Part shown: one piece after another, positions 18,247 to 26,776 of the stretch
Layout: each line of letters opens with the position of its first letter
Numbering within the stretch: position 1 is the stretch's first letter
NCBI RefSeq assembly: GCF_000230895.2
Contig: NC_016604.1
Coordinates: 6,138,001 to 6,202,000 of the forward strand
Length of the DNA: 64,000 nt
Direction of reading: 5' to 3'
Source: Mycolicibacterium rhodesiae NBB3
GTDB taxonomy: Bacteria; Actinomycetota; Actinomycetes; Mycobacteriales; Mycobacteriaceae
Program-made: the position numbers and the translations under genes
Notes under the pieces: generated by a model
Seen by the model: the letters and a program-made list of their open reading frames with translations, nothing else
Told to the model about the DNA's origin: nothing
Database searches by the model: none

Positions 18247-19460
18247 GACGCAACCCGCTCGAACACCGCGGCCAGGCCCTGCCCGCCGCCGATGCACATC
18301 GTCTCCAGCCCGTAGCGTGCGCCGCGGCGGTTCAGCTCACGAGCAAGTGTGGCCAGCATCCGCCCTCCGGTGGCACCGACGGGATGCCCCAGGGAGATAC
18401 CGGAGCCGTGCACGTTCGTCCGGTCATGATCTGCGGCGGTGAACTCCCACGCGCGCATGACTGCGAGAGCCTGCGCGGCGAACGCCTCGTTGAGTTCGAT
18501 CAGGTCGATGTCGCGAAGCGACAGTCCCGCCTTCGCGAGTGCCAGTTCGGTCGCGGGCACCGGTCCGATGCCCATGACGTTTGGCGCCACCCCCGCCGAC
18601 CCCCAGGACACCGGCTTCACGAGCGGTGTCAGGCCGAGTTGGTCGGCTTTTTCGGGTGTGGTGACAATGCACATCGATGCGGCGTCATTCTGTCCGCTGG
18701 CGTTGCCTGCAGTGACCGTCGCGTCGGGATCACTCTTCAGCAGCACGGGTTTCAGCTTGCCGAGCGACTCCGGGGTGGTGTCCGCACGCGGGTGTTCGTC
18801 GGTGTCGATCAATTCCTCACCCTGACGGGTGCGGACGGTGACGGGAATGATCTCCTCGGCGAGAATGCCGTCCTTCTGCGCGGCAACGGCCCGTTGATGC
18901 GAGGTCACCGCCAGCTCGTCCTGCTCCCGCCTGCCGATCGAGTATTCCCTGCGCAGGTTCTCAGCCGTCTCGAGCATTCCTCCGGGTACCGGGTAGTGAC
19001 GCCCACCGGCTGTCGTGCGTCCACGTGCCAGCGCGTCGTGCACCTGCACGCCGGACCGGGCTCCGCCCCAACGCATGTCGGTCGAGTAGAAGGTGACGTT
19101 GCTCATGCTCTCGGCACCGCCGGCGACGACGAGATCGTTGTCGCCGTTCGCGACCTGCAGGCACGCCTGGATCACGGCCTGCAGACCCGAGCCGCATCGG
19201 CGGTCGACCTGCATACCCGGCACGGTCACGGGTAGACCGGCGTCGAGCGCCACGACCCGGCCGATGGCCGGTGCCTCACTGCTCGGATAGCAGTGCCCGA
19301 GGATCACGTCTTGCACGGCAGCGGGCTCGATCCCGGTGCGTTCGAGCAGCCCCTTGAGTGCTGCGACTCCGAGATCGACTGCGGTCAGCGACTTGAACAT
19401 GCCGCCGTACCGGCCGATCGGGGTGCGCACCGGTTCACAGATGACGACGTCGCGACTCAT
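18243..19460 (-). CDS. Thiolase (acetyl-CoA acetyltransferase)
   Basis: A 405-residue thiolase with the nucleophile Cys89 (DRRCGSGLQAV), LNEAFAAQALAV, GSGISLGHPVGATGG (catalytic His) and MCIGGGQGLA (second Cys). It performs thiolytic cleavage of 3-oxoacyl-CoA, or the reverse condensation. The ATG at 19460 overlaps the SDR stop as ATGA. With the upstream SDR (3-hydroxyacyl-CoA oxidation) and downstream acyl-CoA dehydrogenase it supplies three of the four beta-oxidation steps in one operon. Confidence 0.95.
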   Translation of the reverse strand: MSRDVVICEPVRTPIGRYGGMFKSLTAVDLGVAALKGLLERTGIEPAAVQDVILGHCYPSSEAPAIGRVVALDAGLPVTVPGMQVDRRCGSGLQAVIQACLQVANGDNDLVVAGGAESMSNVTFYSTDMRWGGARSGVQVHDALARGRTTAGGRHYPVPGGMLETAENLRREYSIGRREQDELAVTSHQRAVAAQKDGILAEEIIPVTVRTRQGEELIDTDEHPRADTTPESLGKLKPVLLKSDPDATVTAGNASGQNDAASMCIVTTPEKADQLGLTPLVKPVSWGSAGVAPNVMGIGPVPATELALAKAGLSLRDIDLIELNEAFAAQALAVMRAWEFTAADHDRTNVHGSGISLGHPVGATGGRMLATLARELNRRGARYGLETMCIGGGQGLAAVFERVAS

Positions 19461-20197
19461 ACGTGCCGTCCCCCCGTCACCTCGAGCACGGTGCCGGTCA
19501 TGTACGACGAAAGATCGCTGGCGAGGAACAGCGCGACCTTGGCCACTTCGGCCGGCTCGCCGGCGCGGCCCATCGGCACCTCGTTCAGCTTCTGGTCCCA
19601 GATGTGTTGGGGCATGGCCTCGGTCATCGCGGATCTGATCAGGCCGGGCTGAATCGCGTTGACCCGCACGCCGAGGTGCGCGAGCTCCTTGGCTGCCGCT
19701 TTCGTCATCCCGACGATGCCTGCCTTGGCCGCCGAATAGTTGGTCTGGCCGATCAGGCCGACCTTGCCCGAGATCGACGACATGTTGACGATCGCCCCGC
19801 TCTTGTTCTCGCGCATGATCGCGGCCGCGGCCTTCGTTCCGTTCCACGTGCCCTTCAGGTGCACGGCGATGACCTGATCGAACTGCTCCTCGGTCATCTT
19901 GCGCAACGTTGCGTCGCGCGTGATTCCGGCGTTGTTGACCATGATGTCGAGGCCACCGAACGCTTCGATGGCCGCCGCCACAAGCGCGTCGACCTCATCG
20001 GCTTTCGTCACATCGCAGCGGACGGCCTGCGCAACCTGGTCACCCCCCAGTTGCTTTGCCGCGGCCTCCGTGGCCGCGAGGTCGAGATCGCCGAGCACGA
20101 CACGCGCACCTTCAGCGATGAACTGTTCCGCGATCGCATACCCGAGGCCCTGCGCGCCTCCTGTGACGACGGCGGTCTGACCGGTCAGCAACGACAC
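19457..20197 (-). CDS. Short-chain dehydrogenase/reductase (FabG-like)
   Basis: A 246-residue classical SDR. The cofactor loop TGGAQGLGYA is at 12-21, NNAG at 88-91, catalytic Ser near 140-143, and YSAAK at 154-158 with Tyr and Lys. The AAVVLGDLD-type acidic end of beta2 (VVLGDLDL) favours NAD(H). It probably oxidises 3-hydroxyacyl-CoA ahead of the thiolase. It is the first gene of the minus operon, with a GTG start, divergent from an acyl-CoA dehydrogenase/SDR operon. Confidence 0.94.
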   Translation of the reverse strand: MSLLTGQTAVVTGGAQGLGYAIAEQFIAEGARVVLGDLDLAATEAAAKQLGGDQVAQAVRCDVTKADEVDALVAAAIEAFGGLDIMVNNAGITRDATLRKMTEEQFDQVIAVHLKGTWNGTKAAAAIMRENKSGAIVNMSSISGKVGLIGQTNYSAAKAGIVGMTKAAAKELAHLGVRVNAIQPGLIRSAMTEAMPQHIWDQKLNEVPMGRAGEPAEVAKVALFLASDLSSYMTGTVLEVTGGRHV

Positions 20198-20250
20198 CTG
20201 ATCTCTCCTCTGTGCTGGTCGGAGCCCGATCGGGGCCCTGTCAGACCCAC

Positions 20251-20269
20251 ATCATATTTCATATATGAT
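20251..20269. promoter_or_regulatory. Inverted repeat in divergent promoter region
   Basis: ATCATAT-ttcat-ATATGAT is a perfect 7-bp inverted repeat in the only AT-rich patch between the divergent SDR (20197, minus) and acyl-CoA dehydrogenase (20422, plus) starts. It is a plausible operator for the GntR at 16372-17049, and its A/T steps could also be part of a -10 region. Confidence 0.45.
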
Positions 20270-20301
20270 TTCGCGAAGCCACGGGGTTATCCCTACGAGC
20301 T

Positions 20302-20395
20302 GGGCCCACGCCGCAAGGCAGGGGAACGCAAAACTGCCCTTTCGCGCGGCAGACGGGCAGATTTGCGTCTGTCCCCAGCTGCGCGGGGGCCCACG
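20302..20395. repeat. Structured leader with long hairpin
   Basis: The hairpin CGCAAA-A-CTGCCC (20327-20339) / GGGCAG-A-TTTGCG (20355-20367) has 12 paired bases and one A-A mismatch around a 15-nt loop. GGGG and CCCC runs lie outside it. A 9-bp direct repeat GGGCCCACG (20302 and 20387) brackets the structure. It lies directly upstream of the acyl-CoA dehydrogenase start at 20422 and could be a leader structure, an attenuator or a dispersed palindrome. Confidence 0.5.
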
Positions 20396-20421
20396 TACAA
20401 CCGGAACCGGAGCACGTGCCG

Positions 20422-21594
20422 ATGACGACGACCGAAGTCAGTGACGACGATTTCCAGGAGATCCTGGCGCAGACACGTCATTTCGTGCGCACCGCCGTGG
20501 TGCCGCGTGAGCAGGAGATCCTCGCCCACGACCGCGTGCCCGACGACCTGCGCGAGCAGGCCAAGAAGATGGGGCTGTTCGGATACGCGATCCCTCAGGA
20601 TTGGGGCGGCCTCGGCTTGAATCTCGCGCAGGACGTCGAGCTTGCGATGGAGCTCGGCTACACGTCGTTGGCCCTGCGCTCGATGTTCGGTACCAACAAC
20701 GGCATCGCCGGACAGGTTCTCGTCGGGTTCGGCACCGACGAGCAGAAGTCGCGCTGGCTCGAACCGATGGCCACCGGCGACGTCGTCGCCTCCTTCGCGC
20801 TGACCGAACCGGGCGCGGGGTCGAACCCGTCAGGGCTGCGGACCAAAGCCGTTCGCGACGACGCGGACTGGATCATCAACGGCCAGAAGCGCTTCATCAC
20901 CAACGCCCCGACCGCGGACCTGTTCATCGTGTTCGCGCGCACCCGTCCGGCCGACGATCAGGGCGCCGGCATTGCGGTGTTCCTGGTACCCGCCGACGCC
21001 GACGGCGTGGTGGTCGGCGCCAAGGACGCCAAGATGGGCCAAGAGGGTGCGTGGACGTCAGACGTCAACTTCGACGATGTTCGGGTGCCCGCGTCCGCTC
21101 TCATCGGTGGCAGCGAGGACATCGGATACCGCGCCGCGATGATCTCGTTGGCGCGCGGTCGCGTCCACATCGCCGCGCTCTCCGTGGGCACCGCGCAGCG
21201 GGCGCTCGACGAGTCGGTCGCCTATGCCGCTACGGCGACGCAGGGCGGTACGCCGATCGGCAACTTCCAACTCGTGCAGGCAATGATCGCCGATCAACAG
21301 ACCGGAGTACTCGCCGGACGCGCACTGGTGCGCGACGCGGCCCGGCGGTGGGTCAACAACGAGGATCGCCGGATCGCGCCGTCGGCCGCCAAGCTGTTCT
21401 GCACCGAAATGGTCGGTCAGGTAGCCGATCTCGCGGTGCAGATCCACGGCGGCAGCGGTTACATGCGGGAGGTGACCGTCGAGCGCATCTATCGCGACGT
21501 ACGTCTGCTGCGACTGTACGAGGGCACCAGCGAAATCCAGCGCCTCATCATCGGGGCCAATCTCGTCAAGACCGCACAGAGGGAGAACACATGA
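20422..21594 (+). CDS. Acyl-CoA dehydrogenase (FadE-type)
   Basis: A 390-residue acyl-CoA dehydrogenase. ASFALTEPGAGSNPSG and GQKRFITNA are the FAD and substrate motifs, and RLYEGTSEIQRL near the C-terminus carries the classical catalytic Glu. It dehydrogenates an acyl-CoA, passing electrons to ETF. The ATG at 20422 is preferred to an in-frame GTG 6 nt upstream. Its stop overlaps the next ATG (ATGA), so it is coupled to the mycofactocin-type SDR. A structured leader lies upstream. Confidence 0.95.
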   Translation: MTTTEVSDDDFQEILAQTRHFVRTAVVPREQEILAHDRVPDDLREQAKKMGLFGYAIPQDWGGLGLNLAQDVELAMELGYTSLALRSMFGTNNGIAGQVLVGFGTDEQKSRWLEPMATGDVVASFALTEPGAGSNPSGLRTKAVRDDADWIINGQKRFITNAPTADLFIVFARTRPADDQGAGIAVFLVPADADGVVVGAKDAKMGQEGAWTSDVNFDDVRVPASALIGGSEDIGYRAAMISLARGRVHIAALSVGTAQRALDESVAYAATATQGGTPIGNFQLVQAMIADQQTGVLAGRALVRDAARRWVNNEDRRIAPSAAKLFCTEMVGQVADLAVQIHGGSGYMREVTVERIYRDVRLLRLYEGTSEIQRLIIGANLVKTAQRENT

Positions 21595-22418
21595 GCGCGC
21601 GCCTCACCGGCAGGGTGGCCTTCATCACCGGAGCCGCACGGGGTCAGGGCCGCGCGCACGCGGTTCGGATGGCCAACGAAGGCGCCGACATCATCGCCGT
21701 CGACGTGGCGGGTGCATTGCCTCCATCTGTGCCATATCCCCCGGCCACACCGGAGGATCTCGCCGAGACGGCGCGGCTGGTCGAAGCCACCGGGCAGCGA
21801 ATCCTGACCTACGCCGTCGACACCCGCGACCACGACGGGCTGCGCAAGGTCGTGGATGAAGGTGTCGCCGAACTCGGCCGTCTCGATGTCATCGTCGCCA
21901 ACGCCGGGATCACTGCCCCGCATGCCTGGAACGAGATCACCCCCGACGAGTGGCGAGACGTCATCGACGTCAACCTCACTGGCACCTGGAACACGGTGAT
22001 GGCCGGAGCCCAGCACATCGTCGACGGCGGTCGTGGCGGGTCGATCATCCTGATCAGCTCCGCGGCGGGAGTCAAGTTCCAGCCCTTCATGATTCATTAC
22101 ACCGCGAGCAAACACGCCGTCACCGGGATGGCCCGGGCGTTCGCCGCCGAGCTCGGCACGCATTCGATCCGCGTCAACAGCGTGCACCCCGGTCCCGTCG
22201 TCACCGAGATGGGTTCGCCGGAGATGGTCGAGGCGATCGCCAAGGCCGCCGAGATCGTCGGCAACAACGCACTGTTGAACGTGCTGACGCCGTTCCTGCC
22301 GACCTGGGTGGCTCAGCCCGAAGACATCGCCGACGCCGTGTGCTGGTTGGCCAGCGACGAGTCGAAAATGGTGACAGCGCAGGCGATATCGGTCGATCAG
22401 GGCTCCACGCAGTTCTGA
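21591..22418 (+). CDS. Mycofactocin-coupled type short-chain dehydrogenase
   Basis: A 275-residue SDR with the cofactor loop TGAARGQGRAHAVRMA at about 13-28 and an extra segment of some 20 residues after IIAVDVAG (about 41-62). Both are marks of the SDR subfamily that keeps NAD(H) bound and recycles electrons through mycofactocin. NAG is at 104-106, catalytic Ser near 156-157, Tyr170 and Lys174 (YTASK). It likely oxidises a hydroxy group of the pathway substrate. The mycofactocin link is family knowledge; no mft genes are in the window. Confidence 0.9.
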   Translation: MSARLTGRVAFITGAARGQGRAHAVRMANEGADIIAVDVAGALPPSVPYPPATPEDLAETARLVEATGQRILTYAVDTRDHDGLRKVVDEGVAELGRLDVIVANAGITAPHAWNEITPDEWRDVIDVNLTGTWNTVMAGAQHIVDGGRGGSIILISSAAGVKFQPFMIHYTASKHAVTGMARAFAAELGTHSIRVNSVHPGPVVTEMGSPEMVEAIAKAAEIVGNNALLNVLTPFLPTWVAQPEDIADAVCWLASDESKMVTAQAISVDQGSTQF

Positions 22419-22465
22419 GTTCCCGGGTGTGAACGAGGACCGCGAGCTCGCTCGCGGGAAGAGAT

Positions 22466-22918
22466 CTAGGCGAGGAAGCGCACGATCGACTCCGCCACCG
22501 CGGCGGGCTTCTCCGACCCCTCGATCTCCACAGTCGTCGTCATCGTCGCCTGTGCGCCACCATCGAGTTGATCGACTTTGGTGAGCTCGGCGCGCGCACG
22601 GATCTTGGCGCCCACTTTGACCGGCGTGATGAAGCGGACTTTGTTGTAGCCGTAGTTGATTGCCATCGTGATGTTCTTCACCGTGTAGAGCTGGTGGGAG
22701 AAGTGCGGAATCAGCGACAGCGTCAGCAGCCCATGAGCGATGGTGCCGCCGAACGGTCCGTTGGCCGCCTTGTCCGGGTCGACGTGGATCCACTGATGGT
22801 CGTCGGTGGCGTCGGCGAACGTGTTGACGCGGTCCTGCGTGACCTCGAGCCATTCCGTCGGACCGAGCTGGCTGCCTTGCGCCGCGACCAACTCGTCGAG
22901 ACCACTAAAGGTTTTCAC
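22466..22918 (-). CDS. htdZ: MaoC-like (R)-specific enoyl-CoA hydratase, Rv0130-like
   Basis: A 150-residue single hot-dog hydratase. The hydratase-2 Asp and His are at D40 and H45 (DDHQWIHVD), followed by GPFGGTIAHG and INYGYNKVRF. Spacing and sequence closely resemble Rv0130 (HtdZ), a hydratase of (R)-3-hydroxyacyl-CoA. It starts with ATG and stands downstream of the frameshifted purU on the same strand, 11 nt away. The symbol is by recognised similarity, not a computed alignment. Confidence 0.88.
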   Translation of the reverse strand: MKTFSGLDELVAAQGSQLGPTEWLEVTQDRVNTFADATDDHQWIHVDPDKAANGPFGGTIAHGLLTLSLIPHFSHQLYTVKNITMAINYGYNKVRFITPVKVGAKIRARAELTKVDQLDGGAQATMTTTVEIEGSEKPAAVAESIVRFLA

Positions 22919-22929
22919 TTCGACTCCTT

Positions 22930-23825
22930 CTAGAAGACCACTGTCTGATTGCCGTATCGGATGATCCGGTCCTCACAGTGCCACAACACCGCCCGAGACA
23001 ATACGAGGCGTTCCACATCGGCGCCGAGCCGAACCAGATCCTGGACGTCCTGACGATGATCGACGCGCACCACGTCCTGCTCGATGATCGGCCCCTCGTC
23101 GAGGGCTTCGGTCACATAGTGTGCCGTCGCACCCACGAGCTTGACGCCACGCTCTTTGGCGCGCCGATAGGGTGCCGCCCCGAGGAATGCCGGCAGAAAC
23201 GAGTGATGGATGTTGATAATCGGGCACCCGATCTCACCGAGGAACTGCGGGGTGAGGATCTGCATGTATCGGGCGAGAACCACCAGATCGACGTTGCCGC
23301 GCAACAGGTCGAGCTGTCGGCGCTCGGCTTCGTCCCGGATCTCCTTCGTCGCAGGTACGTGGATGAACGGCACGGAGAAGGCCCGAACCTGGTCGGCGAG
23401 GTCCGGATGGTTGGAGATCACCATCGCCACCGACATCTGGATCTCGCCGCGCCGGTTGCGCCAGAGCAGGTCTAGGAGACAGTGATCCTCCTTGGAGGCC
23501 AGGATCGCCACCGTTTGGGCTTCGACGCTTCGGTGAGCCTGAAGTCCATCTCGAACCTCGCTGCCACCTCGTCGGCGAATTTGCGTTCGAGCTCATCACG
23601 CGCCGCTGCCAGACCCGGAAGGTGAAAGATGGTGCGCTGCATGAAAGTGCCGCCGGACTGCTCCGTGGCGTGCTGGTCCAACGACACGATGTTCGCCCCG
23701 GCCCCGGCCAGGAATGTGCTGACGGCCGCGACCAAGCCTGGCCGGTCGTCGCATCGGAGCAACAGCCTGCCGATGTCCTTGGCCGGGAGGTCCCCACGCC
23801 CGGCCCGCGGGTGTTCGCTGGCCAC
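22930..23825 (-). pseudogene. purU: Formyltetrahydrofolate deformylase, frameshifted
   Basis: PurU hydrolyses 10-formyl-THF to formate and THF. Two adjoining reading frames together make one PurU. The upstream frame (GTG at 23825) codes the ACT domain (RPGLVAAVSTFLAGAGANIV) up to EASKPKR. The downstream frame resumes with VAILASKEDHCLLDLLWR, then the formyltransferase domain with INIHHSFLPAF and the EGPIIEQD Asp. The junction is at about 23511-23513, where one base appears to be missing in a CGG-TGG context (AAACGGTGGCG); a restored base would give KPKR-VAIL. It is either a true one-base deletion or a sequencing error. No slippery heptamer supports programmed frameshifting. Confidence 0.85.
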
Positions 23826-23855
23826 CTAGATCAGCGTGTCACATCGACAGCGCGC

Positions 23856-24989
23856 TCACGCCGATTCTTCGGCCGACCAGACTCCACCGGCCGGCCGCTT
23901 CAGAACGGTGAGTGCGGGCGACAGGATCAGCTGAGCTCGGTTGCCGCCCGCGCGACGAGCGTCATGCATGGCGTCGGTGGCCACCGAGAGCACCTCGTCC
24001 AGCACGTCGTACGGAGGATGACCCGCCAGCGGGCTCATCGCCGTGCTCACCACGCCGATGCTCGCGGTCAACCGACTGGGACTCGACGCGACCGTGGCAC
24101 GCACCCGTTCCACAAGAGGAGACGGATCATCCGTGTTCAGCACGTCGGCGATCAGGAACTCATCCTCGGACACATGCGCGATCAGCGCGACTTGGCGAAC
24201 CGTTTCCCGCAGTCGCTGTCCGACCGCCACGCGCGCCCGGTCAGCGGCTGCGACACCCGCCATATCTCGATAGAGCGAGAAGCTGTCGAGATTGACGACG
24301 GCAACCATCAGGTATCGGTCACCGCCCCGATCTCGAGAACTCATCAACGTCGCGGCCTGCTCCGCGAAGGCGCCGTGCGTGAGCAGGTTGGTGAGCGGTT
24401 CGAGGTCATCGAGCCGCACATCGCTGGTGATCGATCGCAGCAGCGTCCGGCAGGCGAATACCGTGAACACGTTCACGAGTCCGACAAGAAGGGCACCTGT
24501 TATCGCCAGCACCGAGTCGGTCTCGGCGACCCGCACCGCCAAGGCGACAACGGTGGCGGCGCCGACCACCCACATGGACACCAGCAGCCGCACGGAATGG
24601 AACAGCGCGACGAAGCCGCCCAGAATCGCAAACGCGGTCGAGCCCAGCAGACCGACGACTGGATTGGTCGTCATCACGCTCGCGGCCGCGATGTAGACGG
24701 ATCCGATGATGACGCAGGCTTCCGACGTGACCCGCGTCGGCCAGCGCTTCCTCAGCCACACCCCTGCCATCGCGACGCTGCACACCGCGCCGACGACGGC
24801 GACGATCCGGCCCCAGAAATAGGACGCTCCGGCGGGGCTTGCGGTCGTGAACAACGGAATCGATCCGGCCGAGATGATCATCCCGGCCACCACGAGGCAG
24901 GTCCTCGTCTGCAGTCCGCGCGCAGCCAGAAACGCCGTCAACCAGTAGTAGTGATCGCGATTGCGTTCGGTGCGTCCGCCCGCAGCCAT
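23856..24989 (-). CDS. Membrane protein with degenerate GGDEF domain
   Basis: A 377-residue protein with about six N-terminal membrane helices (about 25-195) and a cytoplasmic C-terminal GGDEF-like domain. The signature reads VSEDEF instead of GGDEF, and the upstream inhibitory-site position reads RQVA instead of RxxD. It therefore probably lacks diguanylate cyclase activity and may bind nucleotide or act as a sensor. TASIGVV and DAMHDARRAGGNR keep the fold's end motifs. ATG 24989 is used (a GTG directly precedes it). An intact GGDEF protein lies nearby at 28117. Confidence 0.85.
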   Translation of the reverse strand: MAAGGRTERNRDHYYWLTAFLAARGLQTRTCLVVAGMIISAGSIPLFTTASPAGASYFWGRIVAVVGAVCSVAMAGVWLRKRWPTRVTSEACVIIGSVYIAAASVMTTNPVVGLLGSTAFAILGGFVALFHSVRLLVSMWVVGAATVVALAVRVAETDSVLAITGALLVGLVNVFTVFACRTLLRSITSDVRLDDLEPLTNLLTHGAFAEQAATLMSSRDRGGDRYLMVAVVNLDSFSLYRDMAGVAAADRARVAVGQRLRETVRQVALIAHVSEDEFLIADVLNTDDPSPLVERVRATVASSPSRLTASIGVVSTAMSPLAGHPPYDVLDEVLSVATDAMHDARRAGGNRAQLILSPALTVLKRPAGGVWSAEESA

Positions 24990-25182
24990 CACCGGTCACA
25001 CCCCACGATGCCACCCGGGACCTGCGCGCATCGGCCAATGTTAACGCCTATTGAGAGGACACGCTGTGAGTCGAAGCCGGCACCCAGCACACCGTGATGA
25101 AGAGTTCGACGTCTTTTATTTTCGTGGCGTTGCCGCAGTGTTTTATCCATGTAGAAAGTTCCACTCCAATCCTGCAAAGAGA

Positions 25183-26712
25183 TCACGACCGAATGCTTGC
25201 TGAGGACGCACTCACGTCGGAGTCGCCGACGTTTTGAATTCGTCCGCTGCGCAATATGAGCGCGGTTAATACGGCGCCGGATACGAACAACAAGCCGGCT
25301 ATGTAGAAAGCCACGGTGTAGCCGTGGACCGCCCCGGCCTCCGCGACGGCACGTGTGGGCGAACGATGGTTGTCGATGTAGCGCGTGAGAGCCGTGGTGA
25401 AGATCGTCGACAGGGCGGCGGTGCCGACCGTCCCGCCGATCTGCTGGCTGGTGTTGACCATCGCTGAGGCGACACCTGCGTCGGCTGTCGCGACCCCACT
25501 CGTCGCGGTTGCCACCGCCGGCGAGAATGCAAGCCCCATGCCGATGCCGAGTAAGACGATCGGTCCGAGGATGTCGTGCCGGTAGGTGGCGCCCACTTCG
25601 AGTTCACCCAGCCATGCCATGCCCGCCGCTGCCACGACCATGCCGATCGGGATGATCGGGCGAGGCCCGACCTTCGGCATCAGAAAGGTGTTCGCCAACG
25701 CGGCGGCAAGTCCGATCCCGACGGCCATCGGCAGAAACGCGACGCCGGTGGCGAGCGGGCTGTAGCGCAGATCGCGCTGCATGAAATAGGTGAGGAACAG
25801 AAATGCCGCGAACATCGCGCAGAACGTGATGGCGATCGTCAGATACGCGCCGCCACGGTTGCGGTCGGCGATGATCTTCAGGGGCAGCAGCGGTGTCTGC
25901 ACCTGAGTCTCGACGATGACGAACACGCCGATGAGCACCGCCGACAGGGCGAGCATGACGACGGTCAGCAGCGCGCTCCAGCCGTGGCTCTCGGCGTGTG
26001 ACAACCCGTAGACCAGGCAGAACAATCCACCTGTCGCGGCGGCGGCACCAGGCCAGTCGAGCTTGACCCGGCGCTGGGTTGGGCTCGCGCGCACGACGAT
26101 CAGCGCACCGAGCGCGGCGGGTAGTGCCAGGGCCATGTTGACGTAGAGACACCACCGCCACGACAACCACTCCGTCATCGCACCGCCGAGAAGCAACCCG
26201 ACGACCGCACCGCTGGCGGCGATGGCCGAGAACACGGCGAACGCTTTGGCACGGTCCTTCGGAGCGGTGAACGTGATGTTCAGGGTGGACAGCGCGGCCG
26301 GCGCGAGGATGGCGGCGAAAACACCTTGCGCCGCCCTTGCCGTGATCAGCATCGCGAACCCTCCCGCGACACCGCCGACAGCTGACGCGGCAGCGAAGCC
26401 GAGCAATCCGATGATCAGGGTGCGACGTACCCCGATCCGGTCCGATAATCGCCCGCCGAGCAGCAACAGGCTGCCGAACGCCAGCGAGTAGGCCGTGATC
26501 ACCCACGGCCGGCTCGCGATGTCGAAGCCAAGATCGTCCTGGGCGGACGGCAGAGCGATGTTCACGATGGTGATGTCCAGCACCACCATCAGCTGTGCCA
26601 CTCCAATGACGGCCAGTACGGACCACCGCGGAGTGGGCGGCACAGCCGTTGGGCTGGAACCACTTCGCGGCGACGCCATCTCGACGCGATACCCCGTGAC
26701 TCGATTGCTCAT
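25183..26712 (-). CDS. MFS drug/metabolite exporter, DHA2 (14-TM) family
   Basis: A membrane protein of about 509 residues with roughly 14 hydrophobic helices, typical of EmrB/QacA-like proton-driven exporters. Motif A appears as LSDRIGVRRTLIIG after helix 2, and WVITAYSLAFG is the usual helix-1/2 region. The ATG at 26712 has AGGAAG just upstream and is preferred to a GTG 21 nt earlier. It follows the ketosynthase-like gene by 64 nt on the same strand, suggesting export of, or resistance to, whatever that enzyme makes. Confidence 0.92.
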   Translation of the reverse strand: MSNRVTGYRVEMASPRSGSSPTAVPPTPRWSVLAVIGVAQLMVVLDITIVNIALPSAQDDLGFDIASRPWVITAYSLAFGSLLLLGGRLSDRIGVRRTLIIGLLGFAAASAVGGVAGGFAMLITARAAQGVFAAILAPAALSTLNITFTAPKDRAKAFAVFSAIAASGAVVGLLLGGAMTEWLSWRWCLYVNMALALPAALGALIVVRASPTQRRVKLDWPGAAAATGGLFCLVYGLSHAESHGWSALLTVVMLALSAVLIGVFVIVETQVQTPLLPLKIIADRNRGGAYLTIAITFCAMFAAFLFLTYFMQRDLRYSPLATGVAFLPMAVGIGLAAALANTFLMPKVGPRPIIPIGMVVAAAGMAWLGELEVGATYRHDILGPIVLLGIGMGLAFSPAVATATSGVATADAGVASAMVNTSQQIGGTVGTAALSTIFTTALTRYIDNHRSPTRAVAEAGAVHGYTVAFYIAGLLFVSGAVLTALILRSGRIQNVGDSDVSASSASIRS

Positions 26713-26776
26713 GTTCTTCCTGTCGATTGGCACAGGCCGTCGCCGGCAGGCAGTGCGGTGCCTACGCTTTGCATCC

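Noticed and set aside
23505..23520. Programmed frameshift explaining the split purU
   Set aside because: The junction (AAACGGTGG) has no slippery heptamer and no evident downstream pseudoknot; a one-base deletion or read error is simpler.
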